In this document: one piece after another, positions 34,187 to 44,612 of the stretch
Numbering within the stretch: the first letter of the stretch is position 1
How the letters are laid out: every line of letters starts with the position of its first letter
From: Falciphora oryzae
Lineage: Eukaryota; Ascomycota; Sordariomycetes; Magnaporthales; Magnaporthaceae
Direction: 5' to 3'
Length of the DNA: 64,000 nucleotides
NCBI GenBank assembly: GCA_000733355.1
Contig: JNVV01000031.1
Span: 421,492-485,491 of the forward strand
The notes under the pieces: generated by a model
What the model was told of the DNA's origin: nothing
The model's input: only the letters and a program-made list of their open reading frames with translations
Database searches by the model: none
Position numbers and translations under genes: made by a program

Positions 34187-34867
34187 TCAACAGTAGTTGA
34201 ATGGGGGTACAAAGAGGCGCGGAGACGATTCCCGGGGGTCCCTGCAAGCAAAGAAGTCACTTTCACCACCCCACGAGGCTCTATCGAAGCCCCTGACACA
34301 CAGCTAAACTCTGATACCGGGGATTGAAACGGCCCCTTTGCCAGCCCCTAGGCGTAAGAATCTGGCCGCCTCCCACTTTTCCTTTGGCCTTTTTTTCTTC
34401 CTTTCTCTCCTTTCCCCAAAGCCCCTAAGGTGCACGCACGCAAAGGAGGTGCACGCAGGCGGCGCATATAAAGCACGTGTAGGTGGTACAAAAAGGCCTA
34501 GAGAGGTGTAAAAAGGTTTGATAAACGGGTGTTGATTTAAAGAGAAAAAAAAAAAGTTCAGGGCGGTGGGGAGCTTTTTCCCAATCCGGTATGCCCTTTG
34601 TGCGTTTATTGCGTATCGAACGATAGGTTGCGCGGTTTGCCAACACGGTGCAGGGAGGACCATATACGGCCTTGGCAAATAAAGCCGCGCGAAGATTTTG
34701 CGCATGCGGTGCCACCTGTATATTAATATAAGGACCGTGGCACTAAACAAAGGCGCGTACGGCTAGGCAAATCTTGCGCGTGCGTGCATAAATACGCTAT
34801 ATGCGTGCTTGAGCAGGTCAATTTTGCGCCGTGCGTATCGTTGGTGAGGTCGACCGAGGAGAAGTCG
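34187..34867. other. Intergenic, no gene seen
   Basis: Contains T/A-rich runs (34386-34410, 34540-34556) and repeated GCGCGTGCG/TTTTGCGC-like words but no recognised gene. Confidence 0.4.
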
Positions 34868-35047
34868 TGTCATGGATCGGGCCTGGTGACCCTATTCTTT
34901 GGTCAAGGCTTTGCCTTGTGATTAGCTTATATAGCCCCCCTAGGGGGCCGGACCTTTGTCACCTAGATTCCTTCCCTCTACTAGTTGAATTCATCACTTC
35001 GCCAGGAGCCCCCAACGCGACCCTTACTTTGGGCTCGCTCCGTCACA
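34868..35047 (+). repeat. LTR-like repeat X (inverted partner at 37191-37367)
   Basis: About 180 bp starting TGTCATGGATCGGG and ending CTCCGTCACA. The shared core includes CCCTATTCTTT, AAGGCTTTGC, TGTGATTAGCTT, a TATAGCCCCCC box and the block from GTTGAATTCATCACTTCGCC to GGCTCGCTCCGTCACA. The copy at 37191-37367 is in opposite orientation. TG...CA ends and an internal TATA-like box suggest an LTR, but sequence beyond the ends differs between the copies and no pol gene adjoins. Confidence 0.6.
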
Positions 35048-35288
35048 ATTACTACCCCCTGCAGCGCCTACAACGCTCTGGCGTCTTTACCCCTACCGCC
35101 GATTGTCCGCTCACCAACAAGGAGCGCCGGAGCGCGGCCCGTCCTCCTCCGTGTGCCTACGGGTTTAATTTGTTAGCCGCCTCGATAGCAGCACTATAGC
35201 CTGGTGTAGATAATCTTAGGTAGCGCTAGCGCGTCGTATGCCCCTTGGGAGGCAGAGACTGGTAGATCCCGATATTCCGACGTTAAAT

Positions 35289-35335
<47 letters not shown>

Positions 35336-35854
35336 ACACAATCACTCAATTAAGTCTTTGCCCCCATTTCAACACATCATGCATTCTGCCATGTGATGTC
35401 GACCGCCACAATTCCGGTTGGCCTCATGCTGACTACATTCCGAACCAAGACGCGTGAACCCCCCGTGCTAGAAATGGACTGTAAATGGCAGACTCCCTTC
35501 CTGTTGCACGCGGGTGCTTTTAGAAAACTTGAAGTCTGACTGGCACTGCGTAATTATCTCAAACGGGTTCGAAGTGATCCCCCAGGATATGTTCAGTTGG
35601 GGCTTCGAAGCCGGCGTATCGACCTCGGCCTCGCTGCCAAAGAGGGCGAGGGCCAAAGCGGGAATTAGGGCCCTGGAGGTCATTGGGTGCTCCTGGGCAA
35701 GCGGTATTCATTGAGGCGGGGCCTGAAGTCGTTCCTTCGGATGCTATTCTGGATACGCGTTTACTACAGCGACTCAAATAAGAGCATATATCTACCTCAG
35801 AGTTTCAAGGCTACCTGATGACAAATCCGCAGTCATCGTACCACCGAACGCCAA
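35048..35854. other. Gap with CT microsatellite
   Basis: No supported gene. Contains the dinucleotide run described separately and unique-looking sequence up to the stop of the small gene. Confidence 0.45.
35288..35332. repeat. (CT)n microsatellite
   Basis: Uninterrupted CT dinucleotides for about 44 bp, flanked by AATAAA on the left and ACACAC on the right. Likely length-variable. Confidence 0.95.
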
Positions 35855-36372
35855 CTACTTGAGGTCTATCTCGCTCCCGGGGCGGGCGATGTCGACCCGC
35901 CAGTGATGCTGGTTCACGGGATCCTTCTGGTACACGTTGACCTCGAAAAACTTGTTGTGACTGTCACACTTGAAGTTTTTATAGCTGCCGTCATCAATTG
36001 CGTCAGAGGCACGCCAAACGGATTCCAGAGATGGGGAGGGAGGACTGACGAGTTCAGCTTCTGGAAGTTGGCTTGGATGAGGTCGCTCTCGGAAACCTCG
36101 ATGAACTCCTGACCCTTGCCGTCCTGGTGCTCCAGCGACGCAAAGAACCGCTTGCTCTCGATGGGGCCGTAGTTGACCTGACGGACCAGCTGGATGACGA
36201 ACGGCGGCTTCAGTTTGTCGAGGTCGACCTTGTCCGCCTTGCCGCTTGCGGCAGGGCAGGCCTTGGGGTAGTCTGCCCAGGCCATGAAGCTGGTGAATTT
36301 GCTTTGGTGAAGGAGGTACATGGGGCGGTAGGGCTTGGTGGAGGCGCAGCAGAAAAGGGGGGAGTCAGACAT
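35855..36372 (-). CDS. Small protein of unknown function in a repeat-rich island
   Basis: Two exons, 36372-36050 and 35984-35855, 150 aa. The 65-nt intron (36049-35985) has donor GTCAGT, branch CTGAC and acceptor GGCAG, and joins in phase 2 to give QANFQKLNSYKNFKCDSHNK and a continuous frame ending GSEIDLK. Without the intron the second half is out of frame and the gene would look broken. The start MSDSPLFCCAS was chosen; an upstream in-frame Met (36462) would add 30 residues. No signal peptide or membrane segment. The composition is mixed with regular hydrophobic spacing (PPFVIQLVRQVNYGPIESKR, FFEVNVYQKDPVNQHHWRVD), like a small beta-rich domain. I recognise no family. It lies between inverted LTR-like repeats X and Y. 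Confidence 0.55.
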
Positions 36373-37190
36373 GTTGATGTAGGCTGCGAAGAAGAGGACG
36401 GACTCGTGCGGCGGACCAGATGGAAGCAAGCAGTGTATGGAAGGAAAACTGGACAGACCCAAATCCGGGGCATAGACGGGACAATAAAGTAAACCCCCGT
36501 TCTGTGCTCACCTAACCCATTTTCGCCACCTCCAATGGATGCATGCGCACAAAGTTCCTCACCAGTCTGACCGAGCCGAGCGTCGCCAAACCAGAGGAGA
36601 CCACCTGCCTAAAACCTAAAACGCTGTCCCAAACAGGATTTAAAGTTCGCCCGCACCCTATAAGAATCGGACACTACCGATTCGACACTATCCGACAGCT
36701 GAAGCTTGGTAGCGGACGGGTAGATATACTTTTTGCTGTTAGTAGGTACTAGAGGGGGCCAAGTTTGCACACCGCCCACACGGCAAAATCACGAGTTTAA
36801 CCCGCAATTCACCTGGAGGTCATCATTTGGCTCTATTTTACCCGCGTTCGCCGGCGTCCTTTCAGTAACGACGACGGCGACGCAATTGGGCTAAAGGTGC
36901 AGAAAAGGCTCGCGGAGATATGGGGGTGCCTATTGCCAGCCGCGGGAAGGCTTACGCCCCTCGCGGCCCAGGGCGCGCCTCGCGCGCGTCAATTTTTCGG
37001 CCATCCGCTGCTACAACCTCCTCGCACCACCAAACCGCCTTTTAACTTCCTTTTCGCTTTCGCCTCGCGGACGTACGATACGCGACGAAACGATTCCGAA
37101 CGCACAAAAAGACTGCTGGCCGGTAAATAGTTAAATACTTCGGACGAATAGCCGGCCCGGCCGCCGCCGTCCACCCGCATCCTCGCGACT
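36373..37190. other. Gap before LTR-like repeat Y
   Basis: No supported gene. Includes a GC-rich stretch (36840-37020). Frames here are short and unconvincing. Confidence 0.45.
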
Positions 37191-37367
37191 TGTGACGGAG
37201 CGAGCCCAAAGTAGGTCGCGTTGGGGGCTCCTGGCGAAGTGATGAATTCAACTAACTAGAAGGGAGAGACCTATCTGCCAGAGGCCCGGCCAGTGGGGGG
37301 CTATACAAGCTAATCACAAAGCAAAGCCTTGGTTAAAGAATAGGGCTAACAAGCCCGATTTATGACA
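37191..37367 (-). repeat. LTR-like repeat Y (inverted partner of 34868-35047)
   Basis: Read on the minus strand it starts TGTCATAAATCGGG and ends CTCCGTCACA, with the same ordered blocks as repeat X. It differs mainly by substitutions and a small insertion around the CCCCCC/GGCAGATAGGTC part. Confidence 0.6.
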
Positions 37368-37474
37368 CTACGTACGGAATAAGCCTTAACCGCTTATATA
37401 ATTACGTTGAGGTGGGGGCATCAGGGCTTTGGCCACGCAATATAGCCAAACCTGTTGGTAGGAGTTGGTACTCC

Positions 37475-37628
37475 TGTTGGCCCCAATGGGGGCCGGGCAC
37501 GGAGATCTCCCAGGAGTGACGAACACGGATCCTAACGGTTGGTTGGATCCTCTATTGTGCGCGTGAAGAGGAAAGGATCTATCTGCTAGAGGGGAGGGCA
37601 ATAAAGCCCCTTATATACATTGCCAACA
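37475..37628 (-). repeat. Short LTR-like element with TGTTGGC/GCCAACA ends
   Basis: 154 bp with perfect 7-bp inverted ends (TGTTGGC...GCCAACA). On the minus strand a TGTATATAAGG box lies close to the start, followed by GCAGATAGATCCTTTCC, a word shared with the relics at 5571-5740 and 46008-46180. No internal region is attached. Immediately right is a GC-rich tandem (GGGCCCCGT repeated) at about 37655-37690. Confidence 0.5.
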
Positions 37629-37780
37629 GGGCTTGGCCCTCCAGGTCACGGGGGCCCTATGGGCCCCGTGGGCCCCGTGGGCCCCCGGAGGGCCCGGGCC
37701 TCCCAAGCCTTCTTGGCTTCCAGATCCCTTCAGTGCATGCGCCGGAATAGTGCTGGAATAATAATCCAACAAAACCCTTA

Positions 37781-38210
37781 ACGTGGTTCACCACCGAGCG
37801 GCACACACCACCGAGCGGCACACGTTAAAATCCTATATTAAACGGCGTTTTCTTTCGATTAAATAACTCGCTCAATTTGGTGCTAAATTCCACCAATATT
37901 AAACCAGTCACATTTAACTTTATAAAGATTATAATTTAAATTTTCCGCATTTTTATTATTACTCCTTTGAGTTAATTTAAAAAATGTATACAGTATATTA
38001 CACAGTGTTGAAAACTAACCTGAAAGGAGTAATAGTAAAAATGCGGAAAATTCAAATTATAATTTTTGTAAAGTTAAATATAACTGGTTTGATTTTGGTG
38101 GAATTTAGCACCAAATTGAGCGAGTTATTTAATCGAAAGAAAACGCCGTTTAATATAGGATTTTGACGTGTGCCGCTCGGTGGTGTGTGCCGCTCGGTGG
38201 TGAACCACGT
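37781..38210. mobile_element. MITE-1, 430-bp fold-back element with TA target duplication
   Basis: Nearly the whole element is one inverted repeat with arms of about 200 bp. Both ends read ACGTGGTTCACCACCGAGCG inward and both are flanked by TA (37779-37780 and 38211-38212). Each terminus carries two direct copies of CACCACCGAGCGGCACA. TA duplication and no coding frame mark a non-autonomous Tc1/mariner-pogo type element. Arm differences are mostly transitions. A pogo/Fot1 transposase relic lies just to the right. Confidence 0.9.
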
Positions 38211-38319
38211 TAATAAGTAATAAGCCAGCTTTTAATCGAAAACTCCAATAAAAACAACCGACGAGCTAGAATTCAACAATCTGCCGAAAAGAAACAGGGC
38301 CAAAAAAGTTCAAATACAC

Positions 38320-38685
38320 TTTCCCGGCTGTCCCAGGCGCCTTGGGAAACTCCCAAACGGACCAAAGAGTTGGCCTCCCAAATCAGCACTTTCAGCACCA
38401 AAATACCCACCACCACCACGTCGCGGCTTTTCTTCCGGAGGGTCCAAAAGGCTACGAAATACGTAATCTGGAATTGACTACAGCCTATCAAAAAATCAGA
38501 CAGTTAAAGGCACAAATGGAGGCACAGCGGCCTCGCAAAAAGAAACGGGTGGTACCGGATCCCAACCAAACCTTCGTTAATGTCCGCCGGGTTGTAAAGA
38601 GAAAGGGTGAGGTTGAGGAAATAGGAGATAGTGCATCAGGGAGGGCAGAAGATTTTAATCAGGAATCGGTCCTTCATGTATTCTA
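38320..38685 (+). pseudogene. C-terminal relic of a pogo/Fot1-type DDE transposase
   Basis: Reading partly in one frame (SQAPWETPKRTKELASQIST, then RLFFRRVQKATKYVIWN) and then in another (KIRQLKAQMEAQRPRKKKRV, VVPDPNQTFVNV) gives the typical end of fungal pogo/Fot1 transposases: the TPK...L...I block, the LFF/K block and a coiled, basic KxxQLxxQxxxxRPRKRKKV tail. A frameshift separates the two parts and the DDE catalytic domain is missing, so it is dead. It may be what remains of an autonomous element, but its link to MITE-1 is only proximity. Confidence 0.65.
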
Positions 38686-38848
38686 GTTAGTTAAATTGAG
38701 GTAGAAAAATGCAGTTGAATGCGCTAGGTCTGATCCGGATCCGATTCATTTTGGGTGGCGGACAGGGGGCGCTTCGACCTATCGATGTGAGAGCGTTGCT
38801 GTTTTCTGTCTGACTAGAGTTGGACTTCAAAAGCAAAGCGTTGTGGTT

Positions 38849-39777
38849 TCAGATCGTCTCTACTTTCAGGTGATATAAATGCCGCCTCTGACACTCGTTG
38901 CTACTTCCTTTGCCAAGGTCCTCAAGCACCTTGTCTATGTTGCCATCCATATCAACGTACATTCCACTGAGCCTTTCATAGTCCCCCTCAACTGAAGTTT
39001 GATGCAAACATCTGCCACATTTTCAAGTTGGGTCATTGAGGCAGCTGGCAGTGAGGCCACTGTCCTTCGCACACCTTCAACCCCTAGACTGCGCTCGTCG
39101 ACAAAGGTTCGACTGGCCCCAATTTCGGTGGCAACATTCCCCGGCTGCAGATATTAGTTCAGGACCCCGCGGGATCCCACCTATGATTGCAAGTTATGGT
39201 GAAATCGAAGCAGAGCGGCCTTGGGGGCCGGATATGCACTGAGATACGGGATGTTGAAGACGGCGCAGCGGCTTCCAATGCTAATGATGGTGCCACGGCC
39301 CATCGAGAGCATTGATGGCAGCAGCGCGGTGGTCAAGGCGACAGGAGCAGTGAGGTTGGTGGTGAGAATCTGCTGCCATATCTTCATGTTGGGATGGCAC
39401 TCGAGAGCGTCGATCCTCGCGATTCCGGCATTGTTGACCAGAATGTCGACGGTTTTGCCGCCAAGGCGCTGATGAATGTCTTCGACGAGGGCAGGGATTC
39501 GATCAATGTCGCAAATGTCAAATGGGATTGCGATTGCCTCGGCGCCTGGATCTTTGACGCCCGCGTTGATGCAAGCCGCCGTGTCCTCGATCTGGCTTTG
39601 CGTGCGCGCGATACAGACCACACGCGCCCCTTCGAACCCTAGCCGTACTGCCACTGCTCGCCCAATACCCCGGCCCGCCCCGGTCACAATGGCGGCACAC
39701 TTGGCCAGGGGCCTTGTCAGTGGCTGCGAGACTTGTGCTGTGGAAACTGGGGTGACGGACGACGACGATGCTGCCAT
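38849..39777 (-). pseudogene. Disabled short-chain dehydrogenase/reductase
   Basis: From MAASSSSVTP the frame holds the classical SDR motifs TGAGRGIG (cofactor), NNAG, an IISIGSR active-site Ser and YPAPK (Tyr/Lys). Directly after RFHHNLQS comes TAG, and after seven sense codons TAA, yet the same frame then continues with LQPGNVATEIG, the expected PG motif, and RRTVASLPAASMTQLENVAD. A one-base shift near 38950 is needed to reach the usual end YVDMDGNIDKVLEDLG and a stop at 38849. Two nonsense codons and a shift make it a pseudogene. A GAACTAAT...CTGCAG intron end exists there, but an intron would remove needed core residues. Relatives are NAD(P)-dependent oxidoreductases. Confidence 0.72.
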
Positions 39778-40093
39778 TCTGAAATCGGGTAGTCGTTGGG
39801 TCCAAGGGAGGGAGTATGGGGTCAAATTGATAGAACGGAACCAACATAAACTGAGGAATCAAGGAATCATGGTATCGGTGTGCGGACACCGGTTATTTAT
39901 AAACGAGGTACATGGGTGCTGACACTGTCTAGTGCTGTCCGACCAACTGGCACCCAATTGATATGTAGGCACAGGTACTAGACGTGTCTGGTAATAATAT
40001 CAGTTGCACATCGCTCCATGCATGTGGCTACCTGGTACCCGTTGATGTTGTCAAGGTTCCCACAGGGAGTCACATTACCGTGCGAATCAACGC

Positions 40094-41538
40094 CTAAATC
40101 CTCCCCCTAGCGCCCTGGGGCGTCTGCACCTTGGCGAGCAGACACAGGACAGCGCCGAGCACGCACAGAACCCCGCTCAAGATAGAGACCTCCCTGAAGC
40201 CCCCGTAGCGCTCGAGAATGGCACCGTTGATGGGTGGCCCAACCAGCACGGCAAGCGACGCGACCGCAATGCCCATTCCCATGTAAGTGCCGATGTCCTT
40301 GGGGCTGTCTGGGCAGAGTGTGAAAACAACGGATCCGCCAGAAAAAAGCGCCCCCGAGACGAATCCGAAAACGCACGCAAACGCGATGACCCCGGCCGGC
40401 GTCGTAGCTGACGGCCAGCAGAAGATGAGAACAGACGTGGCCGCCCCCGCCACCATTAGCGTGTTGATGCGCCCAAACTTGTCGCCCAGGATTCCCGGGA
40501 TGATGCGGCCCGGCAGGCTGGCGCCGTTGATGGCCGCGACTAGGTACAGCGCGGCCGCCTCGTCCATCCCGGCCTCGCGGACACCGTAGCTGGGCAGGTA
40601 GAAAAGGGGCACGAACATGCCGAAGAAGAGGGCCGCAACGGCGGCCACCAGCAGCGCGTACAGCGGGCGGCCGAACGCCGACCAGAGGAAGAAGCGGCTG
40701 TCACGGGGCGGCAGGCGCGCGCGCACCGTGGCGGCCGCGAACACCAGGACCGGCACCATGACGAAGCCGCACGCGCGCATGGCCCAGCCGAAGCCGACGC
40801 GGGACCCGGGCGCGAGCAGGAGGCGCGCGAGCACGATGGGGAAGACGACGGCGCCGAGCGACGAGCCGGCGATGGCGAGGCCCATGGCGGCGCCGCGCTT
40901 CCTGTCAAAGTGCTGCGGCACCGCGGCCATTGCCGGGAACATGAGCAGGCCGTTGGAGACGCCCGACAGGACGCCCTGCGTCAGGATGAAGTGCCAGTAT
41001 GCCGTGCACACGCTCGTGAGCATGACCGAGGCCAGGTATGCTATGGCTGCCGGGCGGATGACCTGCCCGTGCTCCGAGTGTCAGCTAGGTTCCCTTCGTT
41101 TGCCCAAGCTCTTGCTTTTCGGACACGTACCCATGCTCCGAAGCGGTCGAAGGTGGGCCCCCCAACCGCCCCGGATGCAAAGATCAGAAACACTTGGATC
41201 GAGCCGATCCAGGAGATGTCGTCTGGGCTGTGGTCTCGGAGCTGGTGATGCATATAGTATGCTTGGAAGACGCCGAAAGAATTGGTATAACCCAACGTGC
41301 AGAACATGATTCCTGCGGTGCCTGCAGCACATAGCCATGCTTCCTTGCCACCGTCGGGGAAGGCCTCGCCGCCGTCGGCTCCATTTGCCTGCCGGCTCCG
41401 CGGGTCTCCTTCAACCTCCAGGTGGTCAATCAGGCTCTGCTGAGATACATGCTCGTGCATCACCTTGTCGTTTGGGCCACCGCCTTGGCCAGTGAGGCCT
41501 CGCGGCTGTGTTCCCAGGCCTTGTAGATGGCTGTTCAT
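40094..41538 (-). CDS. MFS transporter, monocarboxylate-transporter-like
   Basis: Two exons, 41538-41131 and 41062-40094, joined in phase 0 across a 68-nt intron (GTACGT, GCTGAC branch, acceptor GGGCAG); 458 aa. After a ~70-residue polar N-terminus the first helix (AWLCAAGTAGIMFCTLGYTN) and SFGVFQAYYMHHQL are typical of the fungal MCT-like branch of the major facilitator superfamily. About 12 helices follow, with a loop FDRFGAWVIRP between helices 2 and 3, FDRKRGAAMGLAIAGSSLGA, and GDKFGRINTL between helices 8 and 9. These proteins move monocarboxylates or secondary metabolites across the plasma membrane, usually with protons. The substrate is unknown. It lies upstream of the SDR pseudogene on the same strand. 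Confidence 0.86.
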
Positions 41539-42643
41539 GGCGATCGTTTCCTTGCCTTATTTCTTAGAGCTCTATTCCAGGCTCCGGTCGTGTCGCCAAC
41601 ATGGGCGCCAGTCTCTCCATATCTTGCGAGAACATCAAGACGTACAACATACATATCTTCCCGGACACGGACCGGCCCCGAGTAGCGCCCGACAGGATCA
41701 GTCACACACATCATTACCCACCACGGCTTCATGTTGTGCCACACCAAGGTCCGCATGCTTTCACTACTTCGCAGTATCGCCGGCGCTTGCATGAAAACAA
41801 AAGCGGTTTCCCGCTGGGTGTTTTGTGCAACACCTCCCTCTGTATGTCACCCTCCTCCTCGGACATCCGGTCTTGGCTGCAGTATGGAGCCGCAACACCG
41901 CAATATCAGACGCAGGCCAGAGCCCCTACGAGCGGATCACAAGATCTTTGGCGGGCAGGGAGTGACAATCGAAGGATTTTCGAGGATTCGAGGAGCTCTT
42001 AGACCGAGCGCAGCAGAAGACATGCATCTATGCGTCTGGTAATTGTCTATATCGTTCGCGCGGGCCCCGCCGCCGGAAACCGTTCCCGCGCCCCCTGGTG
42101 GCGATCATCAACGATCGTTGACGATAAACAGCGTGAACCAAACTCGTTTACGATAAAAACAAAAAGTTGGCACCTCAGGTCTCACCTGCCCGCACCATCG
42201 CCAAAAAAGAGGTACGAAAAGATACAGGAACAGGAAAGGATACAGGAATAAAAAAGGACCAGGAAAGGAAAAGAATTAAGCAATGGGGTGCCATCTTTTC
42301 TGTTGCGAATGAATCAAACAGGGCCAAATGGAAGGGTGGAGCCCAGGCATGTGCGCTAACTTCCCTCTGGTTCTAGGCCATGTGGCCGCGACTGCTTCTC
42401 CCAAGCGCATCAGTACAGACCGGGAAGGCAGCGACAGGGGGAAGGATGAAGTGTTTCTGGACGAGTTCAGTCGCCGGGGCCGTTCTATCGCCACTCTCAG
42501 ACTCTTTGAGCTGCATCAAGCACGCATCCTCTACTACCTATCCTATTCATCCTAGACGATAATTAGTACACGTTCCGTATCAGTCGTTACCGCACCTGCG
42601 ATATCTTTGCCTTGCTTTTAATCCACTCTCTACCAAGCGGCCC
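41539..42643. other. Intergenic, no gene seen
   Basis: Upstream regions of the MFS and MYND genes. Contains a CGATCATCAACGATCG inverted-type sequence near 42106-42121 and purine-rich AGGAACAGGAAAGGATACAG repeats near 42220-42270. No gene. Confidence 0.45.
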
Positions 42644-43936
42644 TTGAACGAACTCTCTCACCGCGGAACGAAAATGCGTCTGCTTCAGACATATCTTGCC
42701 ACCCTCCCTCTCGAATTGGTCCCTCTCCCACCCAGACGATGCGAGTACTGTGGCGCCAAGCCGCCGCAGAATGGCCTGGAGCTCTGCCAATGCCGCGTTG
42801 TGCACTACTGCGACGATGGCCACCGGAACGCCGACTTTCAGCGACATGGCGCACTCTGCAACCGAATCTATAACTACTCGTACTACTCCCACCGATTCTT
42901 CCGATTGCGCAGGGCCCCTTCCGCAGAAAGCATCAGCGGAGGCTTTGTCAACACTGCTGCCCTTGTCATTTTCGGCGACACCGCCCCCGACCAGCCGACT
43001 CGCGCCATGTCAGAGAGCTAGTACGTTCTCACACTGCTCCGTCACCAGCTCCAGGGTCTCCGTCAAATCAATACCCCCGACGCAGCTGGCGCCCAGGTGA
43101 ACATCATCAAGCGAGCGGTGCGGGAGTTGGACACCGTGTGGAGTGACGACCAGCCCTCCCAGCAGACCAGGCTGTCTTACTGCGTGCAGGAAGCAGGGCT
43201 GCTGCTGATGCTGGGGTGCGATCGCGAGGCATACAGGGCGCTGAGGAAGGCAGGCGTACCATTTCACTTGCCGGCCGGGGGCCTGCCGATGTGGATGACA
43301 CCCCCTGGCACGCCGGCGCCGGCACGGCCGATCTCCACCAGACCACTGCCGGAATGGCTGACGGGTTTCGACATGCCGAGCGCGGCGCCCGCCACGCAGC
43401 TGGCCTGGCTGACAGATTCCAGTCCGCCGAGCGCAGCGCCCACGGCGGTAGTCCAGCCCGAAACTTCCCTAGACGAGGAAGCCTCGCTGCGGCTGGTAGG
43501 AGGCGTTGCGTGTGTCGCGCTGCTGCTGGTGCGTCTGGTGCTGCAGCTGGAGGGCATCCAGGCGGCGCTACCCTTTCTGTGGGAACGCCGTCTGCCGCAG
43601 GAGCTTGTCGACGTGATACTGGGGCTCTCGATCCCGCGCACCAGCCTCCTCTTCGAGGCGTGGGGAGGACGCGGCAAAGGCACGGGAGAGTGGCTGTGGG
43701 ACGTGCCGCGCGACCTGGCTGCCGAAATAGCCTTGCAGAGGGCGCACCTCCGACATGTCATGTCGCTCCGGATGCCCGAGGCGCTCGGGCAGTATTATCA
43801 GACTCGGCTCTCGGGCGCGACACCGAGTGGGATGGGAGAGACTCGAGACCGCATGAGGGATATTGACCGAGCGTGGCGGCAGAACCCAGCCGCGCTTAGG
43901 CTCGTGCGGAGTTTGATGAAGTCGTCTCCCTTTTGA
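42644..43936 (+). CDS. MYND-type zinc-finger protein with an in-frame TAG
   Basis: The frame 42644-43936 (430 codons) is open except for TAG at 43019-43021. The N-terminal MYND finger reads CEYCGAKPPQNGLELCQC, then HYCDDGHRNADF and RHGALC (C-x2-C, C-x-C, C-x3-H, H-x3-C). After the TAG the same frame goes on for 305 codons: TLLRHQLQGLRQINTPDA, YCVQEAGLLLMLGCDREAYR, a Pro-rich segment, then LLVRLVLQLEGIQAALPFL. Either the TAG is a nonsense mutation, or it ends an intron whose acceptor is the AG of that TAG (for example GTCAAC...AGCTAG, 83 nt, or GTCATT..., 59 nt; both keep frame). MYND fingers bind proline-rich partners. In fungi many such proteins have no known role. Confidence 0.6.
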
Positions 43937-44063
43937 TCATCGACCCATCTTTCTTGCCTGTTCCGTACTCATTGGTAGGAAGCGAAGGGAATTGCAATAG
44001 TATATCTTGGACTACCCACTACCCATATTCCCTTCACTGATCCCGCATTACATAGCGTTGTAT

Positions 44064-44612
44064 TCAAGCTTCAGTCCTTCCGGCCATGGAGACCTCTATT
44101 ATTCTGTCTCTCATGTGCTCAACTGGATAGATGACCCTCACGCCGCCTGCTTCAAGCGTCTCTTTGCCAATGTCACGCGTAACAGGTGCTCCTGGTGTTC
44201 TGATGCCCACGTAGACCGTCTTGACGACGCTCTTGAGTCCCAGAATCCGACTGACGCAAGGTGTGTCGCCGCTGGGCCTCGCGCTGCACGGCTCCAAGGT
44301 CGTGTACACGGCCGCGTTGGGCGGCAGGACTTCGTGGATGCGATCTTCAGGGATGCCGTGTCTTTCGGCGATTTTGATGAAGCAGCACCTTTCGGCGTGG
44401 GTAGAACCGATGTCGCCTCGGTAGTCGTCGGGGTACTCCAAATAAAATCCGGAGGATAGGACTTGGCCCGTGTCGGCGTCGACGAGCACGGCCCCGACGG
44501 CGAACTTGCCTGGATCAGGCCGCGACTTTTGTGCTTCTTCGATGGCGAGCTCCATAAAGGCCTCATGATTGCCGGGCTCAAACTTTGGATAGGATGTTGC
44601 TTCAAAGCCCAT
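44064..44612 (-). CDS. Cytidine-deaminase-fold enzyme, RIB2/RibD-like deaminase
   Basis: Intronless, 182 aa. Zinc is bound by THAERCCFI (His72, catalytic Glu74) and TLEPCSARPSGDTPCVSRIL (Cys109 and Cys119). The nine-residue Cys spacing and Ser-Gly-x-x-Pro-Cys pattern fit the riboflavin-pathway deaminase branch (fungal RIB2 deaminase domain, bacterial RibD) rather than the PCxxC of cytidine deaminases. That branch removes the ring amino group from the diamino-pyrimidinone phosphate intermediate. Fungal RIB2 proteins usually also carry a pseudouridine-synthase domain, absent here, so this may be a stand-alone paralogue acting on another substrate. No targeting signal. Confidence 0.8.
   Translation of the reverse strand: MGFEATSYPKFEPGNHEAFMELAIEEAQKSRPDPGKFAVGAVLVDADTGQVLSSGFYLEYPDDYRGDIGSTHAERCCFIKIAERHGIPEDRIHEVLPPNAAVYTTLEPCSARPSGDTPCVSRILGLKSVVKTVYVGIRTPGAPVTRDIGKETLEAGGVRVIYPVEHMRDRIIEVSMAGRTEA

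Noticed and set aside
36010..36060. Apparent frameshift in the small gene at 35855-36372
   Set aside because: A 65-nt intron with GTCAGT donor, CTGAC branch and GGCAG acceptor restores the frame, so the gene is not called broken.
39130..39190. Intron ending GAACTAATATCTGCAG in the SDR pseudogene
   Set aside because: The nearest frame-compatible donors give an intron that is too short and leaves the TAG, or one that deletes the YxxxK active site; nonsense mutation is simpler.
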